A DNA stretch of 64,000 nucleotides, from NCBI GenBank assembly GCA_013180625.2, contig SNVD02010585.1, positions 372,001 through 436,000 of the forward strand. Direction: 5' to 3'. Both the position numbers and the translations under genes were made by a program. The notes beneath the pieces are model-generated. The model was not told the origin of the DNA, did not search any database, and was given only the letters and a program-made list of their open reading frames with translations. Of this stretch, positions 46,879-58,728 are shown one piece after another (position 1 is the stretch's first letter; each line of letters begins with the position of its first letter). Source of the DNA: Boswellia sacra. Taxonomy: Eukaryota; Streptophyta; Magnoliopsida; Sapindales; Burseraceae.

Positions 46879-49800
46879 ATGGGTTGGGATCTTCCTAAGC
46901 ATAACATAAGTTTAGATGTTCAATTTACTTTTAAGGGTGTTCCGCCATTGCCAACTCCTATTGAGACTGACAAAGATGTTTGTTTTGTCAAAGTTGAAGA
47001 TAGGGAGAAGCAAAGACAAAGGTTAGGATCCAATGCTGTACGAAGGCAACAAAGTTCTTCTCATCCCTCTTTGTTTCGCTCAGCAAGTGGAAACAACCAA
47101 TTAAGTGAGTCCACTCTTGTTTGTACACAACCACAATTGAATGACGACGTTGGCATTGAGTTTGAGCAATATTTAGAACATGCAGGGCATGAATCAGTTG
47201 GGGTGTTAGATGAAAATGAGGAAGGGGTGCCCCCGTCGATGCCATCGAGATTAGTACGTCATCTTGATAGCATTAGAGAGTTTGAGAGTTTAGGCAATAT
47301 TGATGTTAATAATGCTAATGATGATGTTAATGATGACGATGGTGGTGAGGAAGATTATGATGATGGTAGTGATGATGTTAGTGAGCATGGTGACGATGAG
47401 AATGATGATTGCACTGTTCGTATTGAAGATTTGGGTGAGGGTTTGAATGATTTTATTGTTGATGGGCAGGATGTAGACGATTCACATTTTGATAATGATG
47501 AACATACGGAGTTCTTGAATGATGTGAACCAGGATGTGCTGTTTAACATTCCTTTCCCAAATCACTCCACAGCTATGCCTCCACTATACGGACATCAACA
47601 AGATCCGATGTAGAATAATGAGCTGAAAATGGATGCAAATTCTATATATGAAAAAGCTGATTTGGGCTTTGAAAATGACAACCATTGGGCTAAAATATTT
47701 AGGTGGATGCCACCTATTGTGCATTCATCATCTGTAGTTGGCGATGATACTTCATCGTTTGTAGTTGATGGGATTGAGGTTGCAGTTGGACAGATGTTTA
47801 ACAGCAAAACTGAGCTTCGTGAGAAGTTATCAAATTTAACATTAAGACTAGGGATGACAATTTGACTCGATTGGGGCTGGGGATCCAGAAAATTCAGACG
47901 TATGGGGTTGGGTAATAACCAGGAAAACACCAGAATTTGGCCTGGGCCGGGGACCCGGAATTAAACCTGGGGTATAATATTAAAATTAAGATTATGTCAA
48001 ATGAAAATTCATATCTCTTAGGTTGTAATACTTACTTATAGCCCCTTATGTAAAGCCTAAGCCCATTTTCTAATTTTTTAAAATAGCCCAACGCGCCAAG
48101 CCCAGCCCAACAACCAAAGCCCAACCAATGCCATAATTTGAAAAACTAAATAAAAAATTGCTCTAGCCACAGCTTGAACCCGTGTCCTACTGCATATTCA
48201 AATAGCGCACTGCTAGTGGGCCAAAACTGTTCTTCGTGTAAACTTATAACTACCAAAATATATATAGTATATTAAAAAGTTTTAGAATTTTTTAAAAATT
48301 GTAAAACCCCGGTTTTAATCCCGGGTTATTGAAAAACCCGGCCCCGGCCCCGAGAAAAAAATTCCAAGGAATTTCTCAGGGTTGGATTCAAAAATACAAT
48401 GCCGGGGCCAAGGCCAGGGCCAACGGTCCCGACCCCAAGTTTTGCCATCCCTAATTAAGACCCAACTTTCAATTCTAGGTGATGAACTCTAATGCAACAA
48501 AGTTTGAGATTGCATGCTATGCTGAATCCTGTAAATGGCGTTTACGTGCCACAAAGGTAGCCAGTTCACATTTCTTCCAAGTGAAAAAGTATAAGAGCCA
48601 TCACTCTTGATCCGGTGTTGGACTTCACCCAAATAAAAAACAGGCAACTGCACATGTCATTGGCAAACATATTAAGAGCAAATTCGTTGAGGCATAGAGA
48701 ATATATCTTCCGAAGGATATTATGTTTGATATTCAGAAGTCATTGGGTGTTAATATCACATACAATAAAGCATAGAGGGCATAGGAGGCAGCTTTGTAAG
48801 AACTTCATAGATCTCATGAGGAATCATTCACACTACTCCCCCAGTACATGTACATGATTGAGAAAGCAAACCCAGGCACCAAAATGACTTTAGAAACTAA
48901 TGATAACAACCATTTCAGATACTTCTTCATGAGTATGGGGGCCTCTATTGCTGGATTTGCATCCTCAATCAGTCCAGTTATCGCAGTTGATGGATCTTTT
49001 CTGAAAGGGAAATATAGAGATCTATTGATTTTGACTTCTTGTATGGATGGAAATAAACAAATATACCCATTGGCATTCGGAGTTGGGCATTTCGAAAATG
49101 ATGAGTCGTGGAACTGGTTCATGAGACAGTTGCGTGATCATATAGTACAAAATGTCGGAGATCTTGTTTTCATTTCTGATCATCATCGTAGCATTGAACG
49201 AGCTATTATAGAAGTTTTTCCTCATGCATTGCATGGATTGCGCACTCATCATTTGAAGGGTAACTTGAAGGCAACATTGAAGGACAAGACTTTGTTAGAT
49301 ATATACTCCCGAGCTACAAGGACATATCACTGTGCTGATTTCAACTATTATATGTGGCAAATTGAATCTTATATGCCTACAGCAGCAATTTATGTTTGAG
49401 AGATTGGAGTCGATAAATGGGCACTTTCACAGTTTCATGGCCGACGGTATAGCATAATGACAACAAATATTGCTGAGTCGATGAATAGCTGCTTGCAGCA
49501 TGTGAGATTCCTTTTGGTTACATTGTTAGCAGATTATTATCGGGCCAACTTACATCAATGGTTCTACGAGCATCGAGAGTTATTTGCTTAGTCAGAATTA
49601 CATCTCTCGTCGTAGGCTAACAAGTTGATGGAGGAGCATTTGAAGGAGGGCAAACGTATGAGGGTTAGTGGTATCTCTCTTACTATGTATGAGGTGAGAG
49701 GTAACGACCATGTCAACGTCATTGAATGCACGCTCAGACATGAACGTGTAGGGTGTTTGATCTTGACCATCTTCTGTGTGCACATGTATTAGCTGTTTGC

Positions 49801-50120
49801 AAATGTATGAACCTTCTGACATGCCATGAGTATTATGCTCATTGGTATTACTACATGCATATGCTATGCCAGTTGTTCCTATTGGAGTTAGTAAAGATTA
49901 GATGATTCCTGATGAGGTACGCAACAGAGTTATTCTACTATCAGTCATGAGCAGACCGGTCAGTCGTCCTCAAAGGAATCGAATCCCTTTCGTCGATGAG
50001 TCTAACTCGTCCTGAAATTACGGGCGCTGTGGAAGTGCCGGGCACAATCGTTAGACATTTTGAAACCCTGTTCAACTTCATGACAGGGGATGATGTCTGG
50101 CAATTGTATGTAACGAGTTT
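46879..50120 (+). pseudogene. mudrA-type MULE transposase, decayed
   Basis: The N-terminal part 46879-47848 (GWDLPKHNISLDVQFTFKG, then a long acidic stretch) has an in-frame TAG at 47611. After the nested MITE it resumes at 48462 with the zinc/DNA-binding region (CYAESCKWRLRATKVA). The MULE DDE domain is at 48848-49399: Asp in AVDGSFLKGKYRDLL, Asp in FISDHHRSIERA, and LRTHHLKGNLK, where Arg (cgc) stands for the usual Cys. A SWIM-like region (near 49740-49800) and a partial CCHC knuckle (CGRCGSAGHNR, near 50030) follow. Stops and frame changes are numerous (e.g. 48608, 49397, 49589). The family cuts and moves MULEs; this copy cannot. Confidence 0.85.
47849..48453. mobile_element. hAT MITE nested in the transposase gene, 605 bp
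   Basis: Ends TAGGGATGACAATTTG and, on the right complement, TAGGGATGGCAAAACTT. A perfect 8 bp duplication, attaagac, lies at 47841-47848 and 48454-48461. The interior has GC-rich ends (ggggctgggg, ccggggccgg-like words) and no coding capacity. It splits a transposase exon. Confidence 0.9.
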
Positions 50121-50790
50121 TTTTTTCTGTATGTAATATTATTTCTTTACTCTAACTGATATAATGGATTAATTTTATTCCATTGGAAGCTAATTCAAAT
50201 GAATAACTTTCAATTATGTGCTTTTATCTATGTATACGACTTTGTCGAATCAAGTTTTGAGGTTGAAGTTAAAATAGATGAAAATGCTAGTTAGAGTGAA
50301 AGTATAGGTCTTCCTGTCCTAGTGACAGTAAATCAATAGCTAGATGAAAATGTGGATGTGTTGGGAGGAGACGTGAGTTATGTAGGTTTGGAGGATTTCG
50401 AAAAAGAGACCAATGAAGTACAGAACCTGAAATCCTTTAAACCCACAAAACTCATGTTATCAACATCATCTCCAGCCACTACATCCATATGAACTTCATT
50501 GGTCTATTTCCCCAAATCCTCCAAACCTACATAACTCACATCTCCTCCCAACACATCCACATGAACTTATTCTTTACTAGCTATTGATTCATTGTCTCCA
50601 GGACAGGAAGATCCACACTTTCACTCCAACTAGCATTTTCATCTGTTTTAACATCAACCTCAAGTCTTGATTCGACAAAGTTGTATACATAGAGGGTATT
50701 TTTCTTTATGTAATATTATTTGTTTGGTCTAAGCGATATAGTATATTTATTTTATTCCATTGGAGGCTAGTTCAAATGAATAAACTTTAA
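50112..50790. repeat. Inverted repeat (~200 bp arms) flanked by a direct repeat
   Basis: The left arm, about 50228-50420, is the reverse complement of the right arm, about 50490-50700. Both give ttgtcgaatcaag, gatgaaaatgctagtt, gtcttcctgtcct-like and gtgttgggaggaga when read in the proper sense. The loop is ~70 nt. Outside the arms, 50112-50212 is directly repeated at 50695-50790 (tgtaatattattt, ttattccattgga). The left arm reads as coding-like sequence (SSFEVEVKIDENAS), and the right arm has the same protein antisense. Confidence 0.85.
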
Positions 50791-50799
50791 TTTATATGC

Positions 50800-51275
50800 T
50801 ATTGTCAATGTATAAAACATTCATGTATGGAACATGCATTTATGTGCTTCGTCAATGTATAAAACATTCAAGTACTAGACATTCATTTATGTGCTTTGTC
50901 AATGTATATAACATTCATGTATGAAACACGAATTTATGTGCATTGTCATTGAATTAAACATTCCTGTATGAGAGACGAATTTATGTGCTTTGACAAGGTA
51001 TAAAACATTCACGTATGAGTATTTTTTGACGACGTACACGTATGTACCAATACATTCGAGCAAAGATGTATTTATAAGTTTTCGTATTGACCTTTTCACT
51101 TGACTATGCAAGTACGTACCCCTATATATGAAAAAAATGTGCTAGTATACAAAATATGTAACTATACAAAAATGTGTAAATGTACACAAACTTGTAACTC
51201 TACAAAAATTTGTAAATATACAAAAATGTGTATCACTAAAAAAAATGTGTAACATGCAAGACAAAATAATAGGAC
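50800..51275. other. AT-rich MULE interior with ~55 bp repeats
   Basis: Diverged short repeats of 'tttatgtgctttgtcaatgt' and 'ataaaacattcatgtatg' fill 50790-51010. 'aaaaatgtgtaa' words fill 51150-51250. No gene. Confidence 0.55.
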
Positions 51276-51589
51276 AACACTGTTAGCCTTAAGGCTATAT
51301 GATAATTTTGATGATAACAATACACATTGATTCATTGAGATTTACTAATATATTTATTTATGTGCAAGAATAAGATTATTGAAATAATTATAAAATCAAG
51401 AAGGGGTTTATTAAAATGAAGTGTTGAAGCTTAGGAGAAGACTACATGTTAAAGGCATCAAAGTTTAAGTACAAGGTTTGATTCAAGGAATGTGATATAT
51501 GAGCAATGTTCTATCAATTGGTCATATATTTCTCTACAAATGTCCAAATAATGTGATTCTTGAGCCTTTGGAAAACTTACTCAATTTAT

Positions 51590-52210
51590 AACATTTCATA
51601 TGTTTTAAAGAAATTCAAATTTTAAGTGCAAGATCGTCCAAATCATCATGCAAAGTGAAAGACAAATGGAAGCAGCTGACATGAGCACCGAATACTCTTT
51701 TGGACATATCTTGAGCTAGAAAAATCAAAATGACTTGATTCTTGCGGCATTAGAAAGATGACTTAATGGGAACATTTCATATGTTTTGAAAAAATTCAAA
51801 TTTCAAACAGAAGGCCGGCATAATTGACATGCAATTCGGTGGACTGACACAGAGAAGAAAAATCAACTCACATGAGCATCGAATGGTGTTTTGGCCATAT
51901 CTTAAGATAAAGATATCCAAATTCTTTGAATCTTAATGTTTTGGAAAGCTTATTAAAATATGAAGATCTTTTATGTTTTGAAGAAATTCAAATTTCAAAC
52001 GGAAGGCTGACAGAATTATCATTCAAATCGGTGGACTGACACATGGAAGAAAAATCAAGTCACATGAGCACCGAATGGTGTTTTGACCATATCTTGAGCT
52101 ACAGATATCCAAATGACTTGATTCTTGATGCGTTGGAAAGCTTATTCAAATGTGCAGATCTTTTATGTTTTACATATTTTCAAATTTCAAACGGAACATT
52201 GACAAAAATG
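51590..52210. repeat. ~191 bp tandem repeat inside the solo LTR
   Basis: Copies start at 51679, 51870 and 52062 (acatgagcaccgaatggtgt ... ttgagctacagatatccaaa ... aaatttcaaacggaaggc), with a partial copy before 51679. Confidence 0.8.
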
Positions 52211-52505
52211 GCAGACAAGATTACGGTTTTTATGGTGGGCAGAAAATTTGGAGATGGTGTCTTCACTTGATTAAGTTCATCTCATTTGCCTATAAAAGGA
52301 GCCATTCTCCCATGCATTCAACAAGTGCAAGAGAAGCATTTTATCAAGCAAAAAGCAAGAGAATCATCAAGTCTAGAGAGCTTTTATATTATCTACTCTT
52401 TGAAGAGAGTTATACTTTTGTTGTAAAAATTTTCTTTGTTCTTGTATTGTGGTGAGAGTGAGATCTTCTTGTAAAGGATAAAAGTTATCCTTGAGAGAAC
52501 TCTTT

Positions 52506-52795
52506 CCTTGGTGAGGTTGTTCATCAAGAAGAACTCTTGGTGTGGTGTTATCAAGAGTTGAAGAAAGTTGCCTTGGTGAGGTTGTTCATCAAGAAGAACT
52601 CTTGGTGTGGTGTTATCAAGAGTTGAGGAAAGTTGCCTTGGTGAGGTTGTTCATCAAGAAGAACTCTTGGTGTGGTGTTATCAAGAGTTGAAGGAAGTTG
52701 CCTTGGTGAGGTTGTTCATCAAGAAGAACTCTTGGTGTGGTGTTATCAAGGGTTGAAGAAAAAGTCTTGGTGAGGTTGTTCATCAAGCAAGTTGT
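52506..52795. repeat. 65 bp minisatellite inside the solo LTR, ~4.5 copies
   Basis: Nearly identical units start at 52506, 52571, 52636, 52701 and 52765 (ccttggtgaggttgttcatc, aagaagaactcttggtgtgg, tgttatcaagagttga). The low divergence implies recent expansion. Confidence 0.9.
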
Positions 52796-53179
52796 AAAGA
52801 TTTCTACAACTTAGTGGAAAGCTTAGCTCGTGGAGCTAGGAGCCCGTGGACGTAGGCAAGGTTTGCCGAACCACGTAAATTGAGTTTGCACTCTCTCTAT
52901 CCCTTTCCTCTTTACATTTACTTGCACTTGTGATTGTTCATCATTATTATTCTTTTGATTGCATCTTTGATAAATTCTAATTTCATCTTCTTCACCTTTA
53001 TTTTCAAAGAAAGAGTGAACTAATTTTGATCTTTCAAGAAAAGTTTTCTAAATCCGTTTTGATAAATAAAAACACAATTCACCCCCCCTCTTGGGTTACC
53101 ATACCTGGGTCAACAAACACGTCTATCATGCATGACACAAAATCATGGTAGAGTCGTGCTGGGCTCTAGCTCAACATCC

Positions 53180-53390
53180 ACTAACATAACATCGGCAAGC
53201 CCTGTGGTGGCAACATCCACTGGCACAACATCAGCAGGCCTTGTGATGGCCGCAACATCATCAGGCACAACATCGATAGGCCCTGTGATAGCTGTAACAT
53301 CTACTGGCACAATATCAATAAGCCTTGTGGTGGCCGAGACATCGGCAGGCACAACATCGGCAGGCCCTGTGGTGGCGAAGACGGCCTCCT
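53180..53390. repeat. Short in-frame minisatellite at the Ulp1-like C-terminus
   Basis: About five units of ~45 bp (acatcggcaggcacaacatc, ggcaggccctgtggtggc). On the minus strand they encode repeats like TGPADVVPADVSAT. The plus-strand ORF at 53132-53413 is the antisense of this array. Confidence 0.75.
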
Positions 53391-56300
53391 TCGCCTGTGG
53401 AAGAACACGATAAGCCCAAAGCTGTAACATCATTCTTTCCCCAAGGATCTCATCTGTGAATGCCTTAATGTCTGTCAATAGAACACCCCTCGCTAAGAAC
53501 TCCATGTACTTCAAATAGTACACGCCCCATGCTCCTCCCCCAGCCTCCTGTTGTGGCACCTCGGCCGAATCCTTGATGCACTCAATGTCGTATGGGGTTG
53601 CGGGGTAGTCAAGAAGACTGTAAACATCCATTGACACCATACGAGGTATCAATTCTGTCAGGCATCGGACTGTATCTCTCACTGTATAGGTGGAATTATA
53701 CGCAAAATATGAGTCATATATGACTATGACACGATGATTTAAATCCACTTTGACTGCCACCCAATATTCGTCGTCGATGTTAACAAGGACATAAAGCTGA
53801 AAAGGAAATTGAGAACATGAAAATTAATGACAACATTTTGATTAAAATAGCACATACTAACATATTGAATATAAATGTACCCACCCTTTCCACATCCACC
53901 CATGGTCGTCTAACGAGGGACATCTCTCCAATGACAAACTAGACCATATTAGCCTCGTTTACCCAGTTAATCTCATCCAGTTTGTCAGAATAGAGTGTCC
54001 ACAACGACTACACTTTTAATTACAATTTCATGAGTACGGTTAGCACATTGAAGGAATTAGAAATTAACTATAAATTCAGATGTTTTGCAAATACCTACCC
54101 AGAAAGTGGTGTCCAGGAAAGCAAACCTTTCGACACCAGTTGTGCCCATATTGAGAGCTCTACAGCGTAACATCCACAATTAGCTATCAATATGCTACAT
54201 ATAGCAATAGTAGTCAATAAATATTGCAATAATATATGGTCCAGTTTGTCAAAGACAATAAGGAATTAAACAAACCAGCAGTGCAGACGCCCAAATCAAT
54301 AATATATGCAAGCCACTGTGTCGGCGTCATCAACGTCTTGAAGAACTCATAACCAGCAGTGCAGACGCCCAAATCAATATCACTCGACTCCTCCTTTTTC
54401 CACACATCGAAGCTAATGTAATCAGCAGTTGGTATGGGGGCATGTGGGTCAAATAATGAAACCCGAGTCCACAAGACACCGCAGGATACATTCTCTACAT
54501 CATGTGTTGCGGGCTCGCTAGACTGTATGGAGGGCTCCTCGGTAGGCTGAAGATTTGGTCCCTCTATGGGCGAATCAATCGGGGCTTTTGGCTGTATATG
54601 CTAATCGTTAGAGGCTTTCTCATGTGGCTCAACCCTCGCTCACTTTCTACCCGATGAATTGACGAAGCGGCTCCGTTTATACTTTCTTGGAAATAGTCGT
54701 CGATCTCAGAGCGAAACAAAGCCCTTGGGAGGAGCATTGACAGCACGAACACTTGTGTCCATGGGTTTAGGTTCTGTTGCCTCCAGACCTTCACCATCAT
54801 TGCGCCAACCATCATCCGAATCCAGTGTTACAGCCACCAAAACGTCAAGTTAAGCGGTGTGACATCATGAAGATCACAAAATTCATTTATTAACTTCTGC
54901 AACGTACTGTGGTAGCGTATTTAAAATGGCCACCCAGTAGAACAACAGCCTCACGCAGAAGAACTATCTCCTTACGCATGTCCTTATTCTCCGTCTGTAA
55001 CAATGTCATCTTCTCTCGGAGTCTTGCAAGCTCATGCAGAACTGTGCTCTCGAACCTATCATGTAACAACTATGCCTATATATCATTCTTCATAATCACC
55101 ATGATAAATCAACCAACCAGTAATGTAAACAGATAAGTATACGAATGTAAAATCTCATTACATACCTTCGTGCTTGAAGGGACATCGTGTACAAGAGGGG
55201 AAATGTCATGGTAGGTCATCGTGTGACCTGACGGAGGAATTGAATCGCCTGTAGGACCATAGCTATTGAACGTGGTAGGTGTAAGACTGATGGGGGGATC
55301 GGTTGTGTCCATGTCTGCCCCCACATCAGGTTTATTGACGGAACTATGTCCAGCGGGATGAGTTCCGGATGGATCCTCATGACCGTGACTCTTGTATGCT
55401 GGAGGTGTAGGACTAACGGGGGAAGTAGGCGACAGAGACTGCACACATTCATTTGCAAGACTGGCAGTGTCACTGATTGGCCCCACTGTAGGTCTAATAG
55501 GGAAACTTTGACCAGCAAGAGGTGGAGTTGATGTATCACTTGTCAAAAGTGGCTCAATCCTCTCATCGGGCAATAAAGGAGCATCCACAGATGTCGCCTA
55601 TGCTACATGTGCACCTCTCTGGATGCCAACTACTGCAGCAAGCCTAATATATCAATCTCTCATCTGCTCCACCTCAGATGGCTCCAAAACGACGAGTGGA
55701 CGAGCCTGCATCAACAAATAAGCTGTCAAATTAAACAGTGATTCACAGTGAACAAAAACAGAAAAAAAACAGGGGAACCTTACATAACTGCCTCCTAACC
55801 AACATGACATCACGTTTGATGATGTCCTTTAATAGGGTCTTTTTTGTCTCCCACTTCAACAAGCGCAGTATCCTCTTTGCAAACTCCCCATCCGCTTGCC
55901 CATATGTTGAGCCAATGTATAGCACGACCTCGTACAACCAAACCTTAATAACATAAGGGTTTTTTAGTAGCAATGGGCATTTAAAATTGCAACTCAAAGA
56001 AACTAATAAACACAACCAATATTTATTTTTCAGTATGTACTTGAATAGCGTAGGGCACCCTTGTAAGTTATATCTCTCTGAATGCTTCCCTTTTCCTGTC
56101 GTCTTCTTCTTCTTCATTTCGGCTCGCTTCTTGTAGTTTTCCAACCTCCCATCTAAAGCTTTTTTCATTCCTTTAAGTGTCTTATCATAAGACACCGAAC
56201 TCCATGGATAATCGTTAAACATATCCAATGTGTTGACAAAATTCAACCATTTACGGGAGACATATCGGTGTCGATCATGTCCCATGAAAAGCCGCTCGAG

Positions 56301-56761
56301 CACGTAATACAGGGCTAGCTTTACAACATTCTTGTCTAGCATAGTTGACACATTTAATGCCCGAAGTCTTTGATAGAAATCTATGAGCTCCATCTCCTCA
56401 TCCCCCGAAGTACGTATCCAACAAATGGCACGGATTCAAGGCATTCGGTATTGGTGGCATGGGCGTAGCGAATCTCAAACCGGTAACCAAACCGAACTTT
56501 TGGGTAGAAAAACGAATCAATCTTCTTGGAAAGAAGAAAAAAAACATAAGATGCCAATAATGGTAACAAAGAACATAACTATAACCATCAAATGCTAAAA
56601 AATCAAATAACGTAACTACATTGTAGTTCAAACACTATATTTTTACCTTCAATAAGGAATCACATCTCTTCATCGTAACGCATTGTGTTAACCTCCCACT
56701 CAAGCACATTGTGCACCAACTGAGATGGAAAGGACAGCTCCCGAATGTCTAGGAGAAACCC

Positions 56762-56801
56762 AAAACATGTATTACGAAACATGTTTCGTAATACATGTTT
56801 T
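56762..56801. repeat. 40 bp perfect palindrome
   Basis: AAAACATGTATTACGAAACA is followed directly by its exact reverse complement, with no spacer. It lies within a DUF1985-like exon of the MULE gene. Confidence 0.95.
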
Positions 56802-56999
56802 CAAATTCGTGCGAATCCATTCTATACAGTCCAAACTTGCTAAGTTTGTGATAACTGCATGGTAATGCTCACCATACGGTGTCTTTAGGGTGAAGGACAG
56901 TCCAAATTCATTTGCCATTTGCTTCAACCTACAAAAAAAAAAGTTTGTTATAGTTAAATATGATGGAAAAAGGCAAAAAACAAGGCTACAATAAGTAAC

Positions 57000-57570
57000 C
57001 TGTCAAAACACTCGACATAACTCAACGACACACGATGCGCTCGATAATAGAAACCGACAAAACTTTTGTTCGATGAAACTTTCGTCAGATTCCTCTAACC
57101 GACATATGCTAGGTCTGACATCCGACAATACGACTATGTCGGATGTCGGCCTAGTCCAGTGTTAGATTTAGAATCCGACATTGTAAACTCTTCGGTTGAT
57201 GTATCCGACACTCGACACCATTGTTTTCACTTTAATTGAATGTCGGTTCGTCGAAAAAACTGACATTGAAACTGACACTTGATGAAAGTGAAAATAAGTT
57301 CGTCGAAAAAACGTGTCGAGTCCTATCGGATGGATGAACTGACGCTTACCATGAGGGCATTTTACATAAAACTGACACTTGACATTCCCAATTACAATGA
57401 TGTCGAGTGTTGGAGTCATGGTTAGAGACATCCAGATGTCAGTTTCCACGAAACTGACACTCGATGTCTTAGAAAATGCCTTGATGGCGAGTGTTAGTTC
57501 ATGCATCTGATAAGACTCAACACGTTATGTCGAGTCTCGAGCTAAGACCGACACTTGCCATCGTCTTTGT
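57000..57570. repeat. Right subterminal TCGACA/TGTCGG motif cluster
   Basis: Dense copies of words like gacactcgac, tccgacat, tgtcggtt and tgtcgagtgt over ~550 bp, mirroring the left cluster at 46440-46650 in opposite sense. ORFs here (57168-57506 minus) are products of the repeats. Confidence 0.55.
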
Positions 57571-58219
57571 CGCGACAGAAACGAGTCGGTTTCCACCATT
57601 TTCAAACACATCAAACCAAAAAATCAACCTAATAATGCTTCATTTAGCCCTACAAACACATAATAAGTATAAAAATTGATCCGAAACTCAAATCCCAAAT
57701 TCGAAATCCCTAAAATATAGCCCAAATCCCTAATTATTTCAAATGTGTAAATTTCCTATAACATCTCTATTCCTTCAGGCTATGCCTAATGTAAACGTTA
57801 TTTTCACTCTTCACAAGGCAAATATCAATTCAAACGATCAAGAAAACAAGCAAAAAATAAAAACAAAAAACAAAAAACCTTACATCATAACTTACCCGAA
57901 CCGAATGCTCTTTGGTTCTCTCCTGGTTCCTCTTGGTTCTATACTCAGAGGTTGGTCGTTCCTCGTTCCTCTTGCTGCATTTTGGATTGCATTTCGGACA
58001 GTGTTGAGGGCTATTCGAAGCGTGACAATAACAGATATGTATGGAAATATGAAGAGATAAGTGGAGGGAGGAGGGAAATGACGAGTTTCAGAATAAATTG
58101 AATAATTAAGGGCATTTTAGTTATTTTTTGAAGAAAGTGTCTATTGCATGAAAATATTTCAGGATGTGTCTAAATTTCACTAAAGGCCCCTAATTTTGTC
58201 TATTTTTTCAAATTTTCCC

Positions 58220-58718
58220 TTTTTTTACATGTAATTAATTAATTCACTTCTTTGTTAATAAGCATCTTTTTGGATTCCTATTATTTCATAAAAACAAGTT
58301 CAGCACTTGATATATTAAAGTTGCATCTAAATCTAAGGAATATTCCCATCTACATTTGTTAAAGTAAAAGAAAGAAGCCCTTACATTGACCCATCAAATT
58401 TCCTAGCCCGAGGAGAAAGCTATCATAAAGAAAGCCAATGAGAAACTTGATTCTTTTAGAATTAAAATTTGAAATGATGGACCTTGTTATGCTTTTAAAA
58501 TCGATTTTTATTTTTGGAAAGCCCGAGGAGAAAACTATAAGAAAGAAAGCCTATAAGAAACTTGATTTTTTCATAATTAAAATTTGAAATGATGGACCCT
58601 GTTATGCTTTTAAAATCTATGTTTATTTTTGTAAAAACAATTTTGAATATGTATAGCCAAACGTTCCAATTTTTGAATCTTTTCGTGGACATGTTATTGA
58701 CTGTGGACCTTTCACGCA
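58220..58718. other. Spacer between two MULEs: CNL upstream DNA with a 115 bp duplication
   Basis: Two tandem copies start at 58405 and 58520 (agcccgaggagaaagctat, aattaaaatttgaaatgatg). At 58676-58702 the sequence cttttcgtggacatgttatt gact matches the minisatellite upstream of the CNL at 27541 and includes a TTGACT W-box core (58697-58702). Confidence 0.65.
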
Positions 58719-58728
58719 GTATATAAAG
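58719..58728. repeat. Left target duplication of the Pack-MULE
   Basis: gtatataaag, identical to 63214-63223. The sequence is also a good TATA box. Confidence 0.9.

Larger units (their letters stand above)
51281..53115. mobile_element. Solo LTR, 1.8 kb, with 5 bp target duplication
   Basis: It begins TGTTAGCCTTAAGG and ends GGGTCAACA (TG...CA). A perfect duplication, aacac, lies at 51276-51280 and 53116-53120. There is no internal region, so it is a product of LTR-LTR recombination. It carries a TATA-like tataaaag near 52290 and the segment 'cccgtggacgtaggcaaggt' then 'ttgccgaaccacgtaaat' typical of plant copia LTRs. The orientation is probably plus. The ORF at 52043-52270 is inside it and not accepted as a gene. 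Confidence 0.85.
53143..56950 (-). pseudogene. DUF1985/Ulp1-like protease gene carried by the MULE, degenerate
   Basis: Minus strand with several exons. Near 56940-56820 lies LKQMANEFGLSFTLKTPYGE, then the DUF1985 region to 55743 (LVHNVLEWEVN, ALYYVLERLFMGHDRHRYVS, TLDMFNDYPWSSVSYDKTLK). A Pro/Ser/Thr-rich linker at 55588-55109 and a Ulp1/C48 peptidase-like C-terminus at 54000-53143 follow (VKVDLNHRVIVIYDSYFAYN, GVYYLKYMEFLARG). The papain-like triad is damaged: the His position before Trp is Tyr (53764-53766) and the Cys position is Trp (53527-53529), while the Asp (YDS) and the PQQ Gln remain. The family removes SUMO-like modifiers; this copy should be catalytically dead. Confidence 0.75.
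46002..58219. mobile_element. Large Mutator-like element with mudrA-type and Ulp1-like genes, ~12.2 kb
   Basis: The left terminal region 46002-46150 matches the complement of 58071-58219: both contain 'aattaggggcctttagtgaa' and 'atagacactttcttca'. The outermost bases are GAAAAAATT on the left and GGGAAAATTTG on the right complement. The target duplication lies in a T-run (seven T on both sides) and cannot be fixed exactly. Inside are a decayed transposase (+) and a convergent decayed DUF1985/Ulp1-like gene (-). Plant MULEs carrying Ulp1-like genes are known (KAONASHI type). A hAT MITE and a solo LTR are nested within it. Confidence 0.85.

Noticed and set aside
52506..52795. Regular ~65 bp repeats considered as a CRISPR array
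   Set aside because: No spacers; units are contiguous in a plant LTR.
53132..53413. Plus-strand Ser/Thr/Gly-rich ORF
   Set aside because: Antisense of the minisatellite at the end of the Ulp1-like gene.
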